This document shows, in pieces, positions 1 to 9,600 of a stretch of 64,000 bases of DNA (its first letter is position 1; each line of letters opens with the position of its first letter). A model generated the notes under the pieces. It saw only the letters and a list, made by a program, of their open reading frames with translations. It made no database searches and was not told the DNA's origin. The stretch is from Paenibacillus sp. Lineage in GTDB: Bacteria; Bacillota; Bacilli; Paenibacillales; Paenibacillaceae. A program made the position numbers and the translations under genes. The stretch is from positions 1 through 64,000 of the forward strand of contig JAFWEX010000026.1 in assembly GCA_017512705.1 (NCBI GenBank). The letters are read 5' to 3'.

Positions 1-364
1 AGATACAGGAACAAGGATAGGATCCGGCGTTCCCGGGCCTGATGGATTAACAATCAGTTGAAAAGTTTGACTGAAATCAATCCCTTTCTGAACTGAAGTT
101 ATTCGAACCAAACCCTGTATTACAGACCCAGATGAAGGAATGTTATTAACATTAGCTATATTCCCATCCGTGCTTAAAATGTTGAAGTCGTCCGAAAAGA
201 CGATTTTCAAATCTCCAGGCAAAAGATGTGCTGGGATGTATTGCCCACCTGCATCTAGAAGAGAGCACCCCATTCTCCAACTCGACCCAAGTGCTTCTTG
301 GGCTGAAGGTATAGTGTAGGTAGCAAACGTTACAGATACAGGAACAAGGATAGGATCCGGCGTT
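1..364 (-). repeat. Duplicated linker flanking one extracellular domain
   Basis: About 31 bases at 1-31 recur at 334-364 (plus-strand core AGATACAGGAACAAGGATAG), in the same reading frame 333 bases apart. On the protein this is the linker TPDPILVPVS on both sides of a domain of about 100 residues. The simplest reading is a tandem array of homologous extracellular domains continuing beyond the left edge of the window. The domain itself is not one I can name; an Ig-like fold is only a guess. Confidence 0.7.
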
Positions 365-1416
365 ACCGGATCTGGTGGATCCGGCGTTACCGGATCTGGT
401 GGATCCGGCGTTACCGGACCTGACGGATCTGGTGGATCCGGCGTTACCGGGCCTGACGGATCTGGTGGATCCGGCGTTACCGGGCCTGACGGATCTGGTG
501 GATCCGGCGTTACCGGACCTGACGGATCTGGTGGATCCGGCGTTACCGGACCTGACGGATCTGGTGGATCCGGCGTTACCGGGCCTGATGGATCTGGTGG
601 GTTCGGTGTTACCGGACCTGACGGATCTGGTGGATCCGGTGTTCCCTGTCCCTGTGGATCTGGTGGATCCGGCGTTCCCGGGCCCTGTGGATCTGGCGGA
701 TATGGTGGAATCGGCGGTTCTTCAAATGACTGCAACAACTTTAACGCATCTATTTTATACTCTTCAATATTTTGATAGACTCGATGAGTTATTACAGCAG
801 CACCTTGCCGATCCAAATAAGCTTGCGGATTAAAATTTTGATCCCGATCTCCGTAAATCAAACCCAATTTTTGAGCAAGCCAGATGGAAGATCGAGCTTC
901 ATCCGAGATAAGATCTGAGTCATTAAAGTCAGGCTTATCCTTAACTCTATCCAGCTTGTCTCCTACACCTAACACACGCACATACCACATGATGGCTTCT
1001 TCCCGGGTTATCCTGTTCTTTGCACCAAACCAACTTTTATTTGGTAGAAGATTAGGAATGTTAGCATCCATAATAGCGGTAACCCAAGGCTGAGCCCAAG
1101 GCGATACTCTGCGTGGTGTAACTTGCTTGTCCTTCATTGTGAAAAGTCCCAAGGTCCGGCCTACCATTGTTCCGAACTCTTCACGATTAATCAGTCTGTC
1201 TGGTCGAAAAGTGTCATCCTTGTATCCTTCGATGATCTTTTCACGAGCCAAATGATTAATTTCATAATTTGCATAAGAAAAACGTATATCCTTGAAAACA
1301 TCACCTGTAGCACTTTGAGCTCCTACATAAGCCAGGTCATTGATTGTGAGCAGGAGGATTAACAGGCAGTAGAGAACTTTACGAGCAAATCCGTGTCCGT
1401 GTTTACGACTCATCAT
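1..1416 (-). CDS. SLH-domain cell-surface protein with proline-rich repeat stalk (3' end outside window)
   Basis: The minus strand is open from an ATG at 1416 to the left edge, giving about 472 residues with no stop, so the gene is cut by the window. In order I read a signal peptide (basic start, then a Leu/Ile-rich core, about residues 1-33) and three SLH-like segments: residues 39-90 (VFKDI, then GYKDDTFRP and NREEF), then one containing SPWAQPWV and RITREEA, then one with YGDRDQNFNP. These are followed by a Pro/Asp-rich array built on PPDPSGPVTPD, and then an extracellular domain of about 100 residues. The linker after that domain repeats the linker before it, so more domains probably follow. 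SLH repeats are known to bind pyruvylated secondary cell-wall polymers. An in-frame TAG lies upstream of 1416; ATG 1413 or TTG 1419 are alternative starts. The leader holds a hairpin at 1473-1495. Binding partner and function are unknown; the adjacent glycan genes suggest a shared surface role. Confidence 0.85.
   Translation of the reverse strand, partial: MMSRKHGHGFARKVLYCLLILLLTINDLAYVGAQSATGDVFKDIRFSYANYEINHLAREKIIEGYKDDTFRPDRLINREEFGTMVGRTLGLFTMKDKQVTPRRVSPWAQPWVTAIMDANIPNLLPNKSWFGAKNRITREEAIMWYVRVLGVGDKLDRVKDKPDFNDSDLISDEARSSIWLAQKLGLIYGDRDQNFNPQAYLDRQGAAVITHRVYQNIEEYKIDALKLLQSFEEPPIPPYPPDPQGPGTPDPPDPQGQGTPDPPDPSGPVTPNPPDPSGPVTPDPPDPSGPVTPDPPDPSGPVTPDPPDPSGPVTPDPPDPSGPVTPDPPDPSGPVTPDPPDPVTPDPPDPVTPDPILVPVSVTFATYTIPSAQEALGSSWRMGCSLLDAGGQYIPAHLLPGDLKIVFSDDFNILSTDGNIANVNNIPSSGSVIQGLVRITSVQKGIDFSQTFQLIVNPSGPGTPDPILVPVS
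354..690 (-). repeat. In-frame tandem repeats encoding a PPDPSGPVTPD stalk
   Basis: The DNA is a run of 33-bp units (unit core GGATCTGGTGGATCCGGCGT on the plus strand) plus two shortened 24-bp units at the lower-coordinate end that lack the codons for PSG. Successive units differ at only a few bases, and more divergent units (with QGQG or QGPG in place of SGPV) sit nearest the SLH side. The whole array is in frame in the minus-strand surface-protein gene. It probably makes an extended, rigid spacer that carries the C-terminal domains away from the wall. The near identity of the units makes length change by slippage or recombination likely. Confidence 0.9.
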
Positions 1417-1596
1417 CAAAAAGACCTATGTAGAAATGTTGAGTAAAAATTAACCTTACCTTCCTCACGCAATAACAGCCTGTGCTCGGCTATTACTTAT
1501 TCAATCTCAGAAGTTGTCTGGCCGGGAACAACAGTTTAAAACAAATTGATCTGCTAAATAGGCACCCCCCCTTAACATCATCAACGAAGCAATATG

Positions 1597-4443
1597 TTAT
1601 ATCAGTTCAGTATGCTTGGGTAAACGGATGGTAAATGTACTGCCTTTTTTAGATACGGAGTGAAACGTTAAGGTCCCCCCATGATCCTCGACAATCTTCC
1701 TAGAAATGTACAGCCCCAAGCCTGTTCCACCGATTTGTCGTTGGTCCGAATTATCCACTCTATAAAACTTTTTAAATAGATTGCTTTGCACATTCTCAGC
1801 AATTCCTATCCCATAATCTCGGACATCCACACCAAGAATCTCTTCGTCTTCCCACACCGTAATGTCGATGCGATCCGCATCTGGTGAGTACTTTACAGCG
1901 TTTCCTACGATGTTATGGAGCACCTGAATCATCCGATTACGGTCGGCATAAGCAAAGAAATCACCATTAAGCGCATGTACATAGATACGTTGCTTCGCTT
2001 TCAGATCCCATTGTTCTGCGACACCCTCCACGAGTTCAAGCAATGGAACATAGGTCATATGGTAGGTCATCCGGTCATCTTCCAAACGCTGTATATCCAG
2101 AAAATCATCCAACAACCCTGCCAAACGTGTGCCTTCTGCAGATATCGTTTGCATAAATTGATTACGTTTTTCCAATGGGATATCATATAGCAGCATCAAC
2201 TCGACATGTCCCATAATGGCAGCAATCGGCGTCCGTAGTTCATGAGAAACAACGCTGATTAGTTCATTTTTCATCCGATTCAGTCTTTCTTCTTCCGTCC
2301 GATCTCTAAACACGAGTAAAAATCCGTAATTTATAGATTTATGCGGACTCTCTACATGCTTAATATAGAGCGAGAATACACTTCCCTCTGTGCTGTCTGT
2401 CCCATAGGTGAACTCCGTTTCAATAAATGAGAGATCTCTGGACAAGAAGGAATTTACTTTCTCGGTGAGATTCAAGTCCTTTGAAGACTGATCAATAGCA
2501 TTCGCAAACTCCAGAATGGATCTGCCTCGATAATGTCCTAATCCAAACATGGCTTCAATCTGGTAATTGACAATCGTGATTAATCCCGATGGATCACACA
2601 TAATGAGACCTTCTCTTACAGATTCAATAAAGTGTTGCCTAATATCCCGCTGTTCTTCAATGGCGCTTTTCCCTTTAACCAATTCACCATTTAAGTCCAT
2701 CAGAGCAAGGGCATGCCTCACTTTCTCTTCTTCCGCAATCGTCTTTTCAGTCATATCTCGGATAAACAGGTTATAGATGGATTCTTTATTACCCACTTGA
2801 ATTTCGACAATTTTATATTCGATCGGAAAAGTGGACCCATCCCGATGAAGCCCCGAAATTTCATCGGTTAGTACTACGAATCGTTGCCGTCGGACGTAGT
2901 CGTACTTCTCTAACATCTTCTTAATCTCTTCACAGCTAGCACCCTTAAATAGGGTTGGCGCTTGAACTAAACCTACGACTTCCTCTCGCTGCCATCCAAA
3001 TAATTGTTCTGCAGCCGGATTAAATTCAATAATAATACCGCTGGATTCTACCGAGATGATGGGATCAATCGAAGAATCAATGATGGCCTTCTTGATTTCT
3101 TCACTATTTTGCAACTCGGCCGTTCTCTGATTCACGCGATCTCCAAGCGTTATTTTGTCTTGATGAATTTGTTCAAACTGTTCAACAAGAACATCAGCCA
3201 TCTTCCTCAGATTATTAATTAAAATCTGAACCTCAGTTACATGACTGGAAGGCCAATTTATTTTTCGCTCACGGAACAAGATCCGAGGTAACGAACCCGT
3301 CAATCGAGTAAGAGCTTTCATAGGACTTACTACTTTTTTGCTCAATGGAGCAGCCACAGCAAGAGATATAATGATAATGAGATATAGAGATTGAAGAGCT
3401 ACTACATACACTTTTTGTATACTGCTATAGTACTGCGTGGAATCCATTTCGATAGCCAGGCGATACGAAGACCCTTCGAGCATTCCTATCTCATAAATAT
3501 ATGAATTGTTTTTCCAGTTTTTCAGTGTGTCTCTTTCGAAATTGTCAAATTTCTTCTGATACAACCTTGTCCCAGCAATCTCAACCTCGTGATAAGCATC
3601 TAGATTGAACTTTTCCCATTGGATAAACTGATTTGCTCCAGATACAACGACCCTTTGATCCTCATCGATCACAATGGTATTCACTTTGTAATATTCATGA
3701 AGAAGCTTCGTCATGCTCTGCAGGTTATCTTTGCTCAGAGTCCCTCGTTCTATATCTTGCATGACTCCATATGCTGCACGATTAAGATGGGCCAGTATAG
3801 AAGATTTGATCTGGTTCATTTGTCTGCGACTATCTGCCGTGATCAACAGTAAGGAGACTACAACAACAAAAGCAACGACATACTTGGACGCAATTCTGGA
3901 CAATGGAATCGTTGCTTTCCCCTGTCCCTTTTTCGGATACTTGGTAATCCAATAATCAACGATAATTCCAGCTATAAGTGCATTAATCATGCCATTGACA
4001 CTAAAGCTGAGATAAAGATACTGGATATTCACAACATCTTTTTCATACAACCAATACCCTAATCCAAAAGCCGGAACAATCATAATCAACCAGAAATACG
4101 TGTCCGCTTTGAGAATACTTATATTTTTTTTCTTCTGTTGGATGAACCCTACCCAAGCAATCTCAAAAATAACAATGGTCATATCCCGGTTCTGGACCCA
4201 ATCGCCGGTGTATAGTATGTAGACCAAAATAATGAATACAATGGAGCTGATCCCATACCGACACCCGAACAAACGAAGCGCAATAAATGAAGCCAAAGAT
4301 CCTAAAAACAGATTAACCCCGTAAAAGAGGTTTATGGGAAATATACTTCCCATAATACCTAGGAGTACGAGAACTAGCGTGCCGATCCAAGGTATTTTCA
4401 GTTTATCCGTAATATACAACTCAAGTGATTTGATTCTGACCAT
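1597..4443 (-). CDS. Membrane sensor histidine kinase with two PAS domains
   Basis: 948 residues. The N-terminal ~170 residues are a cluster of hydrophobic segments, like a MASE-type membrane sensor. A further transmembrane helix (~195), an extracellular stretch (~210-340), another helix (~350) and a HAMP-like linker follow. Two PAS domains come next (first near 460-575; the second contains ESVREGLIMCDPSGLITIVN). A HisKA domain has the phospho-acceptor His734 in SHELRTP, and the ATPase domain shows N-box GNAVKYSP, DYGIGI and GGTGLGLYIS. The architecture is that of an intact autokinase. It begins 4 bases after the GDP-mannose pyrophosphorylase gene, so the two are almost certainly cotranscribed. 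The closest response regulator candidates are the OmpR-type genes at 5972 and 19052; the pairing is inferred. The signal sensed cannot be read from sequence. Confidence 0.92.
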   Translation of the reverse strand: MVRIKSLELYITDKLKIPWIGTLVLVLLGIMGSIFPINLFYGVNLFLGSLASFIALRLFGCRYGISSIVFIILVYILYTGDWVQNRDMTIVIFEIAWVGFIQQKKKNISILKADTYFWLIMIVPAFGLGYWLYEKDVVNIQYLYLSFSVNGMINALIAGIIVDYWITKYPKKGQGKATIPLSRIASKYVVAFVVVVSLLLITADSRRQMNQIKSSILAHLNRAAYGVMQDIERGTLSKDNLQSMTKLLHEYYKVNTIVIDEDQRVVVSGANQFIQWEKFNLDAYHEVEIAGTRLYQKKFDNFERDTLKNWKNNSYIYEIGMLEGSSYRLAIEMDSTQYYSSIQKVYVVALQSLYLIIIISLAVAAPLSKKVVSPMKALTRLTGSLPRILFRERKINWPSSHVTEVQILINNLRKMADVLVEQFEQIHQDKITLGDRVNQRTAELQNSEEIKKAIIDSSIDPIISVESSGIIIEFNPAAEQLFGWQREEVVGLVQAPTLFKGASCEEIKKMLEKYDYVRRQRFVVLTDEISGLHRDGSTFPIEYKIVEIQVGNKESIYNLFIRDMTEKTIAEEEKVRHALALMDLNGELVKGKSAIEEQRDIRQHFIESVREGLIMCDPSGLITIVNYQIEAMFGLGHYRGRSILEFANAIDQSSKDLNLTEKVNSFLSRDLSFIETEFTYGTDSTEGSVFSLYIKHVESPHKSINYGFLLVFRDRTEEERLNRMKNELISVVSHELRTPIAAIMGHVELMLLYDIPLEKRNQFMQTISAEGTRLAGLLDDFLDIQRLEDDRMTYHMTYVPLLELVEGVAEQWDLKAKQRIYVHALNGDFFAYADRNRMIQVLHNIVGNAVKYSPDADRIDITVWEDEEILGVDVRDYGIGIAENVQSNLFKKFYRVDNSDQRQIGGTGLGLYISRKIVEDHGGTLTFHSVSKKGSTFTIRLPKHTELI

Positions 4444-4447
4444 CTCT

Positions 4448-5809
4448 TCACTGGGTTGATGGCGCTAAGTCCCAATCATGTGTGAATCTTATCGTATCCA
4501 TCTCACCAATCTCCTTTCCTACCTGTACCTCGATAAGTTCCAAATCTGTCTTTAATGCCCTTATCGCATGTCTCACTCCGACCTCGACAATAATCGTGTC
4601 TCCAGCATGAATTGGTGAGAACTCACCATCAAGACAAACTTCTCCCGAACCGGAAACAATCGTCCATACCTCTTTGCGCAAATGATGCTCCTGATAACTG
4701 ATGTTTCTACCCGCGGAGATAATGACACGTTTTGTCAACGTTTCATTTCCTTCTGGATCTACTTTATGCATAAGCACAGTCTGCTTGCCCCATAATCTCT
4801 CATCGTATCTAGGCGGAATCTCGACCTGTTGAACCATATGCTTAATACCTGTAGCCTCGTTCCGGTCAGTGACTAGAATTCCATCGGGTCCCGATACAAC
4901 AATTATGTTAGGCACTTTCCACACACTCACTGGCAAATCAAGTTCATTAATAATATGAGAGTCTACAGAATTTTTACATAAATGGCCTTTCCCGATTATA
5001 TTAGAGGCCATTTCTTCCGTTAATGAGTCCCAGGTTCCTAAGTCCTTCCATGTCCCGTTATATGTAATAACGGCTCTTTTTTCCGTTTTTTCTACAACCT
5101 CAATATCAAAACTTGATTTTGGCATTGTGCTGTACATATCTCGTAATTGTTGATAGTGATAAGGCAGTCCCTTTTTCCGAAGAATCTCAATAATATAACC
5201 CAAACGAAAAGCAAATACGCCGCAGTTCCAGAGAGCTCCCTTCTCTATTAACTGTGCTGCCTTCGTTAAATCCGGTTTCTCCGTGAAGCATTCTACATCT
5301 TGGTAGGAGTGATCACTTGCTAAGTTTTTCCCAGGGACAATATATCCATATTTTTCAGATGGCTGGTCCGGTTTCACGCCAATTAAAGCAATATCACATC
5401 CTGTATCCTCCAAAACCGTTGCAAGACGTGGAATGTGTTCTATAAACGAATGATCTGCGTAACCGTCAACTGGCATAACCGTAATAATTTCATTTTTATC
5501 TACACCTTGTGAATACAGATGTGCAGCGGCTAGTGCAATTGCAGGAAAGGTGTCTCTTCTGTCAGGCTCTTCAACAATTTCAATATCAGTAGAGATTTGG
5601 CTAAGAATTAATTCTTTTTGACTACCACTGGATGAGAAAATAGCATGTTGAGCCAACCCTGCTTCTTCCAGTTGACGCCATACTCTCTGCAGCATGCTTT
5701 CCCTTAAATCGCCATGCTGAAGCACAGGCAAAAATTGCTTGGGTCGATTATTATTCGATAAAGGCCATAAACGTTTACCTGCTCCACCCGATAATAATAT
5801 AAGACGCAT
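4448..5809 (-). CDS. manC: Mannose-1-phosphate guanylyltransferase with C-terminal cupin domain
   Basis: 453 residues. It makes GDP-mannose from mannose-1-phosphate and GTP, a cytosolic precursor for mannose, fucose or rhamnose in surface glycans. The N-terminal nucleotidyltransferase motif is clear (LLSGGAGKRLWPLS, then RPKQFLP). The C-terminal ~110 residues form a mannose-6-phosphate isomerase-type cupin with SYQEHHLRKEVWTIVSG. That is the two-domain layout of ManC/CpsB/AlgA enzymes at the usual length. Whether the cupin is an active isomerase is not certain from sequence. The gene leads a two-gene unit with the sensor kinase downstream (4-base gap) and is divergent from the response regulator at 5972. 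It could feed the glycosyltransferases at 14-18 kb. Confidence 0.93.
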   Translation of the reverse strand: MRLILLSGGAGKRLWPLSNNNRPKQFLPVLQHGDLRESMLQRVWRQLEEAGLAQHAIFSSSGSQKELILSQISTDIEIVEEPDRRDTFPAIALAAAHLYSQGVDKNEIITVMPVDGYADHSFIEHIPRLATVLEDTGCDIALIGVKPDQPSEKYGYIVPGKNLASDHSYQDVECFTEKPDLTKAAQLIEKGALWNCGVFAFRLGYIIEILRKKGLPYHYQQLRDMYSTMPKSSFDIEVVEKTEKRAVITYNGTWKDLGTWDSLTEEMASNIIGKGHLCKNSVDSHIINELDLPVSVWKVPNIIVVSGPDGILVTDRNEATGIKHMVQQVEIPPRYDERLWGKQTVLMHKVDPEGNETLTKRVIISAGRNISYQEHHLRKEVWTIVSGSGEVCLDGEFSPIHAGDTIIVEVGVRHAIRALKTDLELIEVQVGKEIGEMDTIRFTHDWDLAPSTQ

Positions 5810-5863
5810 AAGAATGCCCTTCCTTCACCATGTATTATACGACGATTTTAGACATTGTCCTTC

Positions 5864-5885
5864 ATTCTATATTCTGGGATAGAAT
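5864..5885. promoter_or_regulatory. Inverted repeat in the manC / response-regulator divergent region
   Basis: ATTCTAT at 5864-5870 is mirrored by ATAGAAT at 5879-5885 with an 8-base spacer. It sits between the start of manC (5809) and the response regulator ATG (5972), where a dimeric regulator could control both directions. The site is seen; its function is a guess. Confidence 0.35.
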
Positions 5886-5971
5886 CATTAAACTTCTTAC
5901 ATCATTTTTTTGCAAAACAATATATTTTCTTAGTATTTTTTTAACATATGCATAGTTGAGGTGAGTTCCTG

Positions 5972-6670
5972 ATGAAAATTAAGGTGTTACTAATTGAAGA
6001 CGAAAGAAACCTAGCAGATATGATTGCCTTTTTCCTAGAAGAAGAAGGTTACCAAACAGAACGCGTTCATCATGCACGCGAGGCTTTACAAGCCTTTACC
6101 CTTTTTGACCCCGACATCGTAATTACGGATCTGATGATGCCGGAGATCGATGGACATGAGCTGATTAAGACGCTGAGACAGCATTCAAGTATTCCAATTC
6201 TCATGATCTCTGCCAGTACAATGCTCCATGATCGATTACGGGCTTTGAAAAATGGAGCAGATGACTTTATATGCAAACCCTTTAGTCTGAAAGAATTGGA
6301 TGTACGGATCAGAGCATTACTTAGACGATCTTCAATTGCCTATTCCACCAAAAGAAACATCCCCAAAGAAGGTCCAGTAGCCCCAGGTCGTGTCCATGTA
6401 GATGAGTATAGAAGAAGCCTCTTTATTGAAGAGTGTGAGATTGAGGTGACTCACATTGAATTTGAGATTATGAAACAATTTCATCGCAATCCTGAAAGAG
6501 TATTCACTCGAAATGAACTGATGGACAAAATCAAAGGTCCCGAGCGTGCTTATTTGGACCGCACCATCGACGTACATATTTCAAGCTTACGAAAAAAAAT
6601 AGAGCCTGACCCAAGAAATCCACAACATATTAAAACCGTATGGGGCACAGGCTACAAGTATGTTTTATAG
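5972..6670 (+). CDS. OmpR/PhoB-family response regulator (paralogue 1)
   Basis: 232 residues. The receiver domain has the acidic pair in LIEDE, phospho-acceptor Asp53 (VITDLMMPE) and Lys102 in CKPFSLKEL; the C-terminal winged helix contains RAYLDRTIDVHISSLRKKIE. It is a transcription factor, probably activated by one of the membrane kinases in this locus. By manual alignment it is about three-quarters identical to the regulator at 19052-19750, and the segment RTIDVHISSLRKKIEPDP is the same in both, so they likely recognise the same DNA. It is divergent from manC. Its last 19 bases (6652-6670) overlap, in antisense, the 3' end of the giant membrane protein gene. A ribosome binding site (GAGGTGAG) precedes the ATG. 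Confidence 0.95.
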   Translation: MKIKVLLIEDERNLADMIAFFLEEEGYQTERVHHAREALQAFTLFDPDIVITDLMMPEIDGHELIKTLRQHSSIPILMISASTMLHDRLRALKNGADDFICKPFSLKELDVRIRALLRRSSIAYSTKRNIPKEGPVAPGRVHVDEYRRSLFIEECEIEVTHIEFEIMKQFHRNPERVFTRNELMDKIKGPERAYLDRTIDVHISSLRKKIEPDPRNPQHIKTVWGTGYKYVL

Positions 6671-9600
6671 CTCTTCTTCTTCCTCCATCTCCATGGTAGG
6701 ACACATATCACGCCGACCAGTGTACCTAACAACAGAAGAGCAATACCGACCCGATACATTTTTTCTAAAATCACAACGATCTGTCCTTCTCCGGAACCCG
6801 TCGTTATAAATCCGGAGGTAACTCCATTAACAGCTAGCCTGGCGCGGCTCTTGTCTGTGTCCAACCTAAATTCCCACAAGGGATTAGGCGACTCAATCTC
6901 ATTGATCAGCAGCCGCTCCCTTTGAGGATTGACCAGTGAAAATTCACGGCTCATTGAGCCGGTACGCTGATAATTTAATTTAGCTTCTGTTGCACTGGCG
7001 TAAAAAAAATCAGATGAATCTGTGTGCTCTGCAAGCATAACTTGATCTAGTAACACTAACTGATTGTAAGGAATGACGTTGAGATCTTTCATTCTGAACC
7101 ATCCATCCTTGGCTCCGTCACCTCTTGCCAAGATCTGGATTTGCATGCTTGTTGCCTGCTGAGGGGCCGTGATGAGTTGCTCATATTCATTCCATTTGAA
7201 TTTATCTTTTTCTTCGACTTCATCAATATAGGTGGTCTGTATCAAGTTTCTGGAACGATCCATAAAGGCCACTTTAATATGCCGATCATGAATATCATCG
7301 GACTTGGCAAGAAAAGAGATGACGTACTCTTCTTCCCCAGTCACCGGAATTGGATTGGAGGTATAGGTATACCACTCGCAGGAGTAGGTTTTACCGTACT
7401 TAATATCCAAACCTCCCTGGGTTACCACGGATGTTGTTTCCCCCAAGCTGAGACCACTAAAAGCACAGGTGGAAGATGGCTGTTCTACAGACACTTGCTG
7501 TTCTTCTGTCCCCTGCTCCAGGTTATACTCATCGCCACGCATTGGACGAAAATCGTCCACAGCAACCATAGATGCAACCTGGCTTTGCAATGCAACGCTC
7601 AGATTGTATTCTCCGGACTCAAGAGCAATTGAATTCACCTTCGCTCTGCCATAACCCTGCAGGACGGTGTCAGATGATGTAATTCTTTTGTTAAATCCCT
7701 CACGATAGGGATCCGTAATAATAACTTTTTGTTCGGAACTTATTTTCTCTTCAACTGGTATGTCTTTAGAATTTAATTTTCGCTCTATAACCCGGCCGGT
7801 TTGCAGATGCTCTAAACGTACCGTTATTTCTCCAGCCGTTGATTTCGGGATGTCCGCCAGCAATGACAGGTCATAACGGCCTGACTTTACTATTTCTATT
7901 TTTTTGCCGAGCTCTCCATCCAGATATCTGAGTCCTCTTCCCATACTTAATTCAGGATACGTTCTTGTAGATTGTATCTCCGGTTTCCCTTCGAAATCAT
8001 TCTCAGCCTCGAAGATCATAAATGTCTTTGCTCGTTTAATTGCCTGTTTAATAGGAAACATCGATGTGTCCACAAGATTCTCAGGTATAACGGCAAATGT
8101 GTTAATGGCATTGAAGCCATCCTTGTTCGTCACCGTCACGCTAGATGAACCAGCAGGAAAGACGTGAGGCCCCAAGTCGACCCATTCAAATTGATTGATC
8201 AGCTGACTTCTTGTTTGAACTGATGTGATCGTCTTGTCCGGCATCTCGATCTCAATCTCGCCGCCAGCCTGACTCTTAAGTACTCTGATATAGACATGGG
8301 CTAGCGTATCTTTATCCATTTTCTTGACCATTGTAAAGGTATTCGGTTTCTTGTAAGCCTCTAAGTCTTGGAGAAAAATATCATGAATCCACCAGTATGT
8401 TTTTTGCTCGGGACGTTGCTGACTTAACAAGTCTATGCGCATGTGGGCACTGCCCGGAGGAGAAACATACTCACCAAAAAAGTTAACGTTATCAAAATTG
8501 TATTCCTCTGTGGGAGCAACCACATAACTGATGCCCAATTCTTGCATTTTCTCATCATAGAAGCGCACTTTGACATGCATTTTATTAGTGCCCCTACCGG
8601 AGGCTACGATAGAAAATCGATACGGGTTATTTTCCTTGGCATCCAGTAATCCTGATTTGGCCACTTGCCATATATTATCCGGGTCACCCTTAATAATCTC
8701 GCCCTGAAGTAGAGGAATATCATTAGAAGCAGCGGCCGGGTGAGCTTGCACATCAAACATCCCCGGGTTATCAGCCTGAAAAAACTTTTCCATTTTGAGC
8801 AACGAATCAAAATCCGCCACAACCTTACCCTCGATCTGATTCATCTGATAAGGCAAAACATCCAGCTTGTTACTAGCAAATGTAACTGCTACTCCCGTCC
8901 CCATCTCCATATCAAAAGGAAAGTTCCGTATTCCTTGAGATGAGAGAAACCACATCCAGTCCGCATTGGACACATAGGATTTGGACCATTTCAGAAAAGC
9001 ATTTCCATCCTCAATGACATCAAAGGGTCTGAGGTAAAAAGAATCCGGGAGTTGGCTCAGCCACAGATCCTTCATACTTGAAGATTCAATATAGTCACCC
9101 TTGTTGGCTGTTTGCACCGTTTTTACCGAGGGATCGAGGGCACTGTATAGCAGACCAAATCGATTGAAATCAAATCCTGGTTGGTGACTGTAACTTTCTG
9201 CACGACTGTACCCGTAAGGTGTAATAATTTTGTTGGATACAATAGACATGTATGGGAGCGGATCAGCCAGATGGTACATGGAAAAAATAGAATTTTTATA
9301 CGTACGTTTGAGTCCTTCCTGGAAATCCAAGATTTGCTCGTTAAACTGTTGGCGCTCCCTCTGACCAGAGTATTCGTTATGATACACCAATTGACTGATT
9401 CCAAAAGGAACATACAACGTTCCTAATTTAGAGCTAAGCCCCTGATCCAACAGGTACTGCAGAAAATTCATATAATAGCTGATACTTGGTGCGTTCCCTT
9501 CATGGTGAAATAACGTGTTCTGAGAAGAGGAATACACATGGACATCACCCGTAGCTTTCTCCATCGCCGTGTCTCCCACATTCCATACAGGCGTTGCTAC

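Noticed and set aside
354-690. Possible CRISPR array
   Set aside because: Units are contiguous 33-base in-frame coding repeats with no unique spacers.
375-833. Plus-strand open frame rich in DLVDPALP repeats
   Set aside because: It is the complement of the proline-rich repeat array in the minus-strand SLH gene; its repetition comes from that array, and it has no ribosome binding site.
1417-1596. Possible c-di-GMP riboswitch upstream of the SLH gene
   Set aside because: GCACAGG and a hairpin caught the eye, but the conserved GEMM core (CACGCACAGGGCAAACC, then GACGCAAAGCC) is not present.
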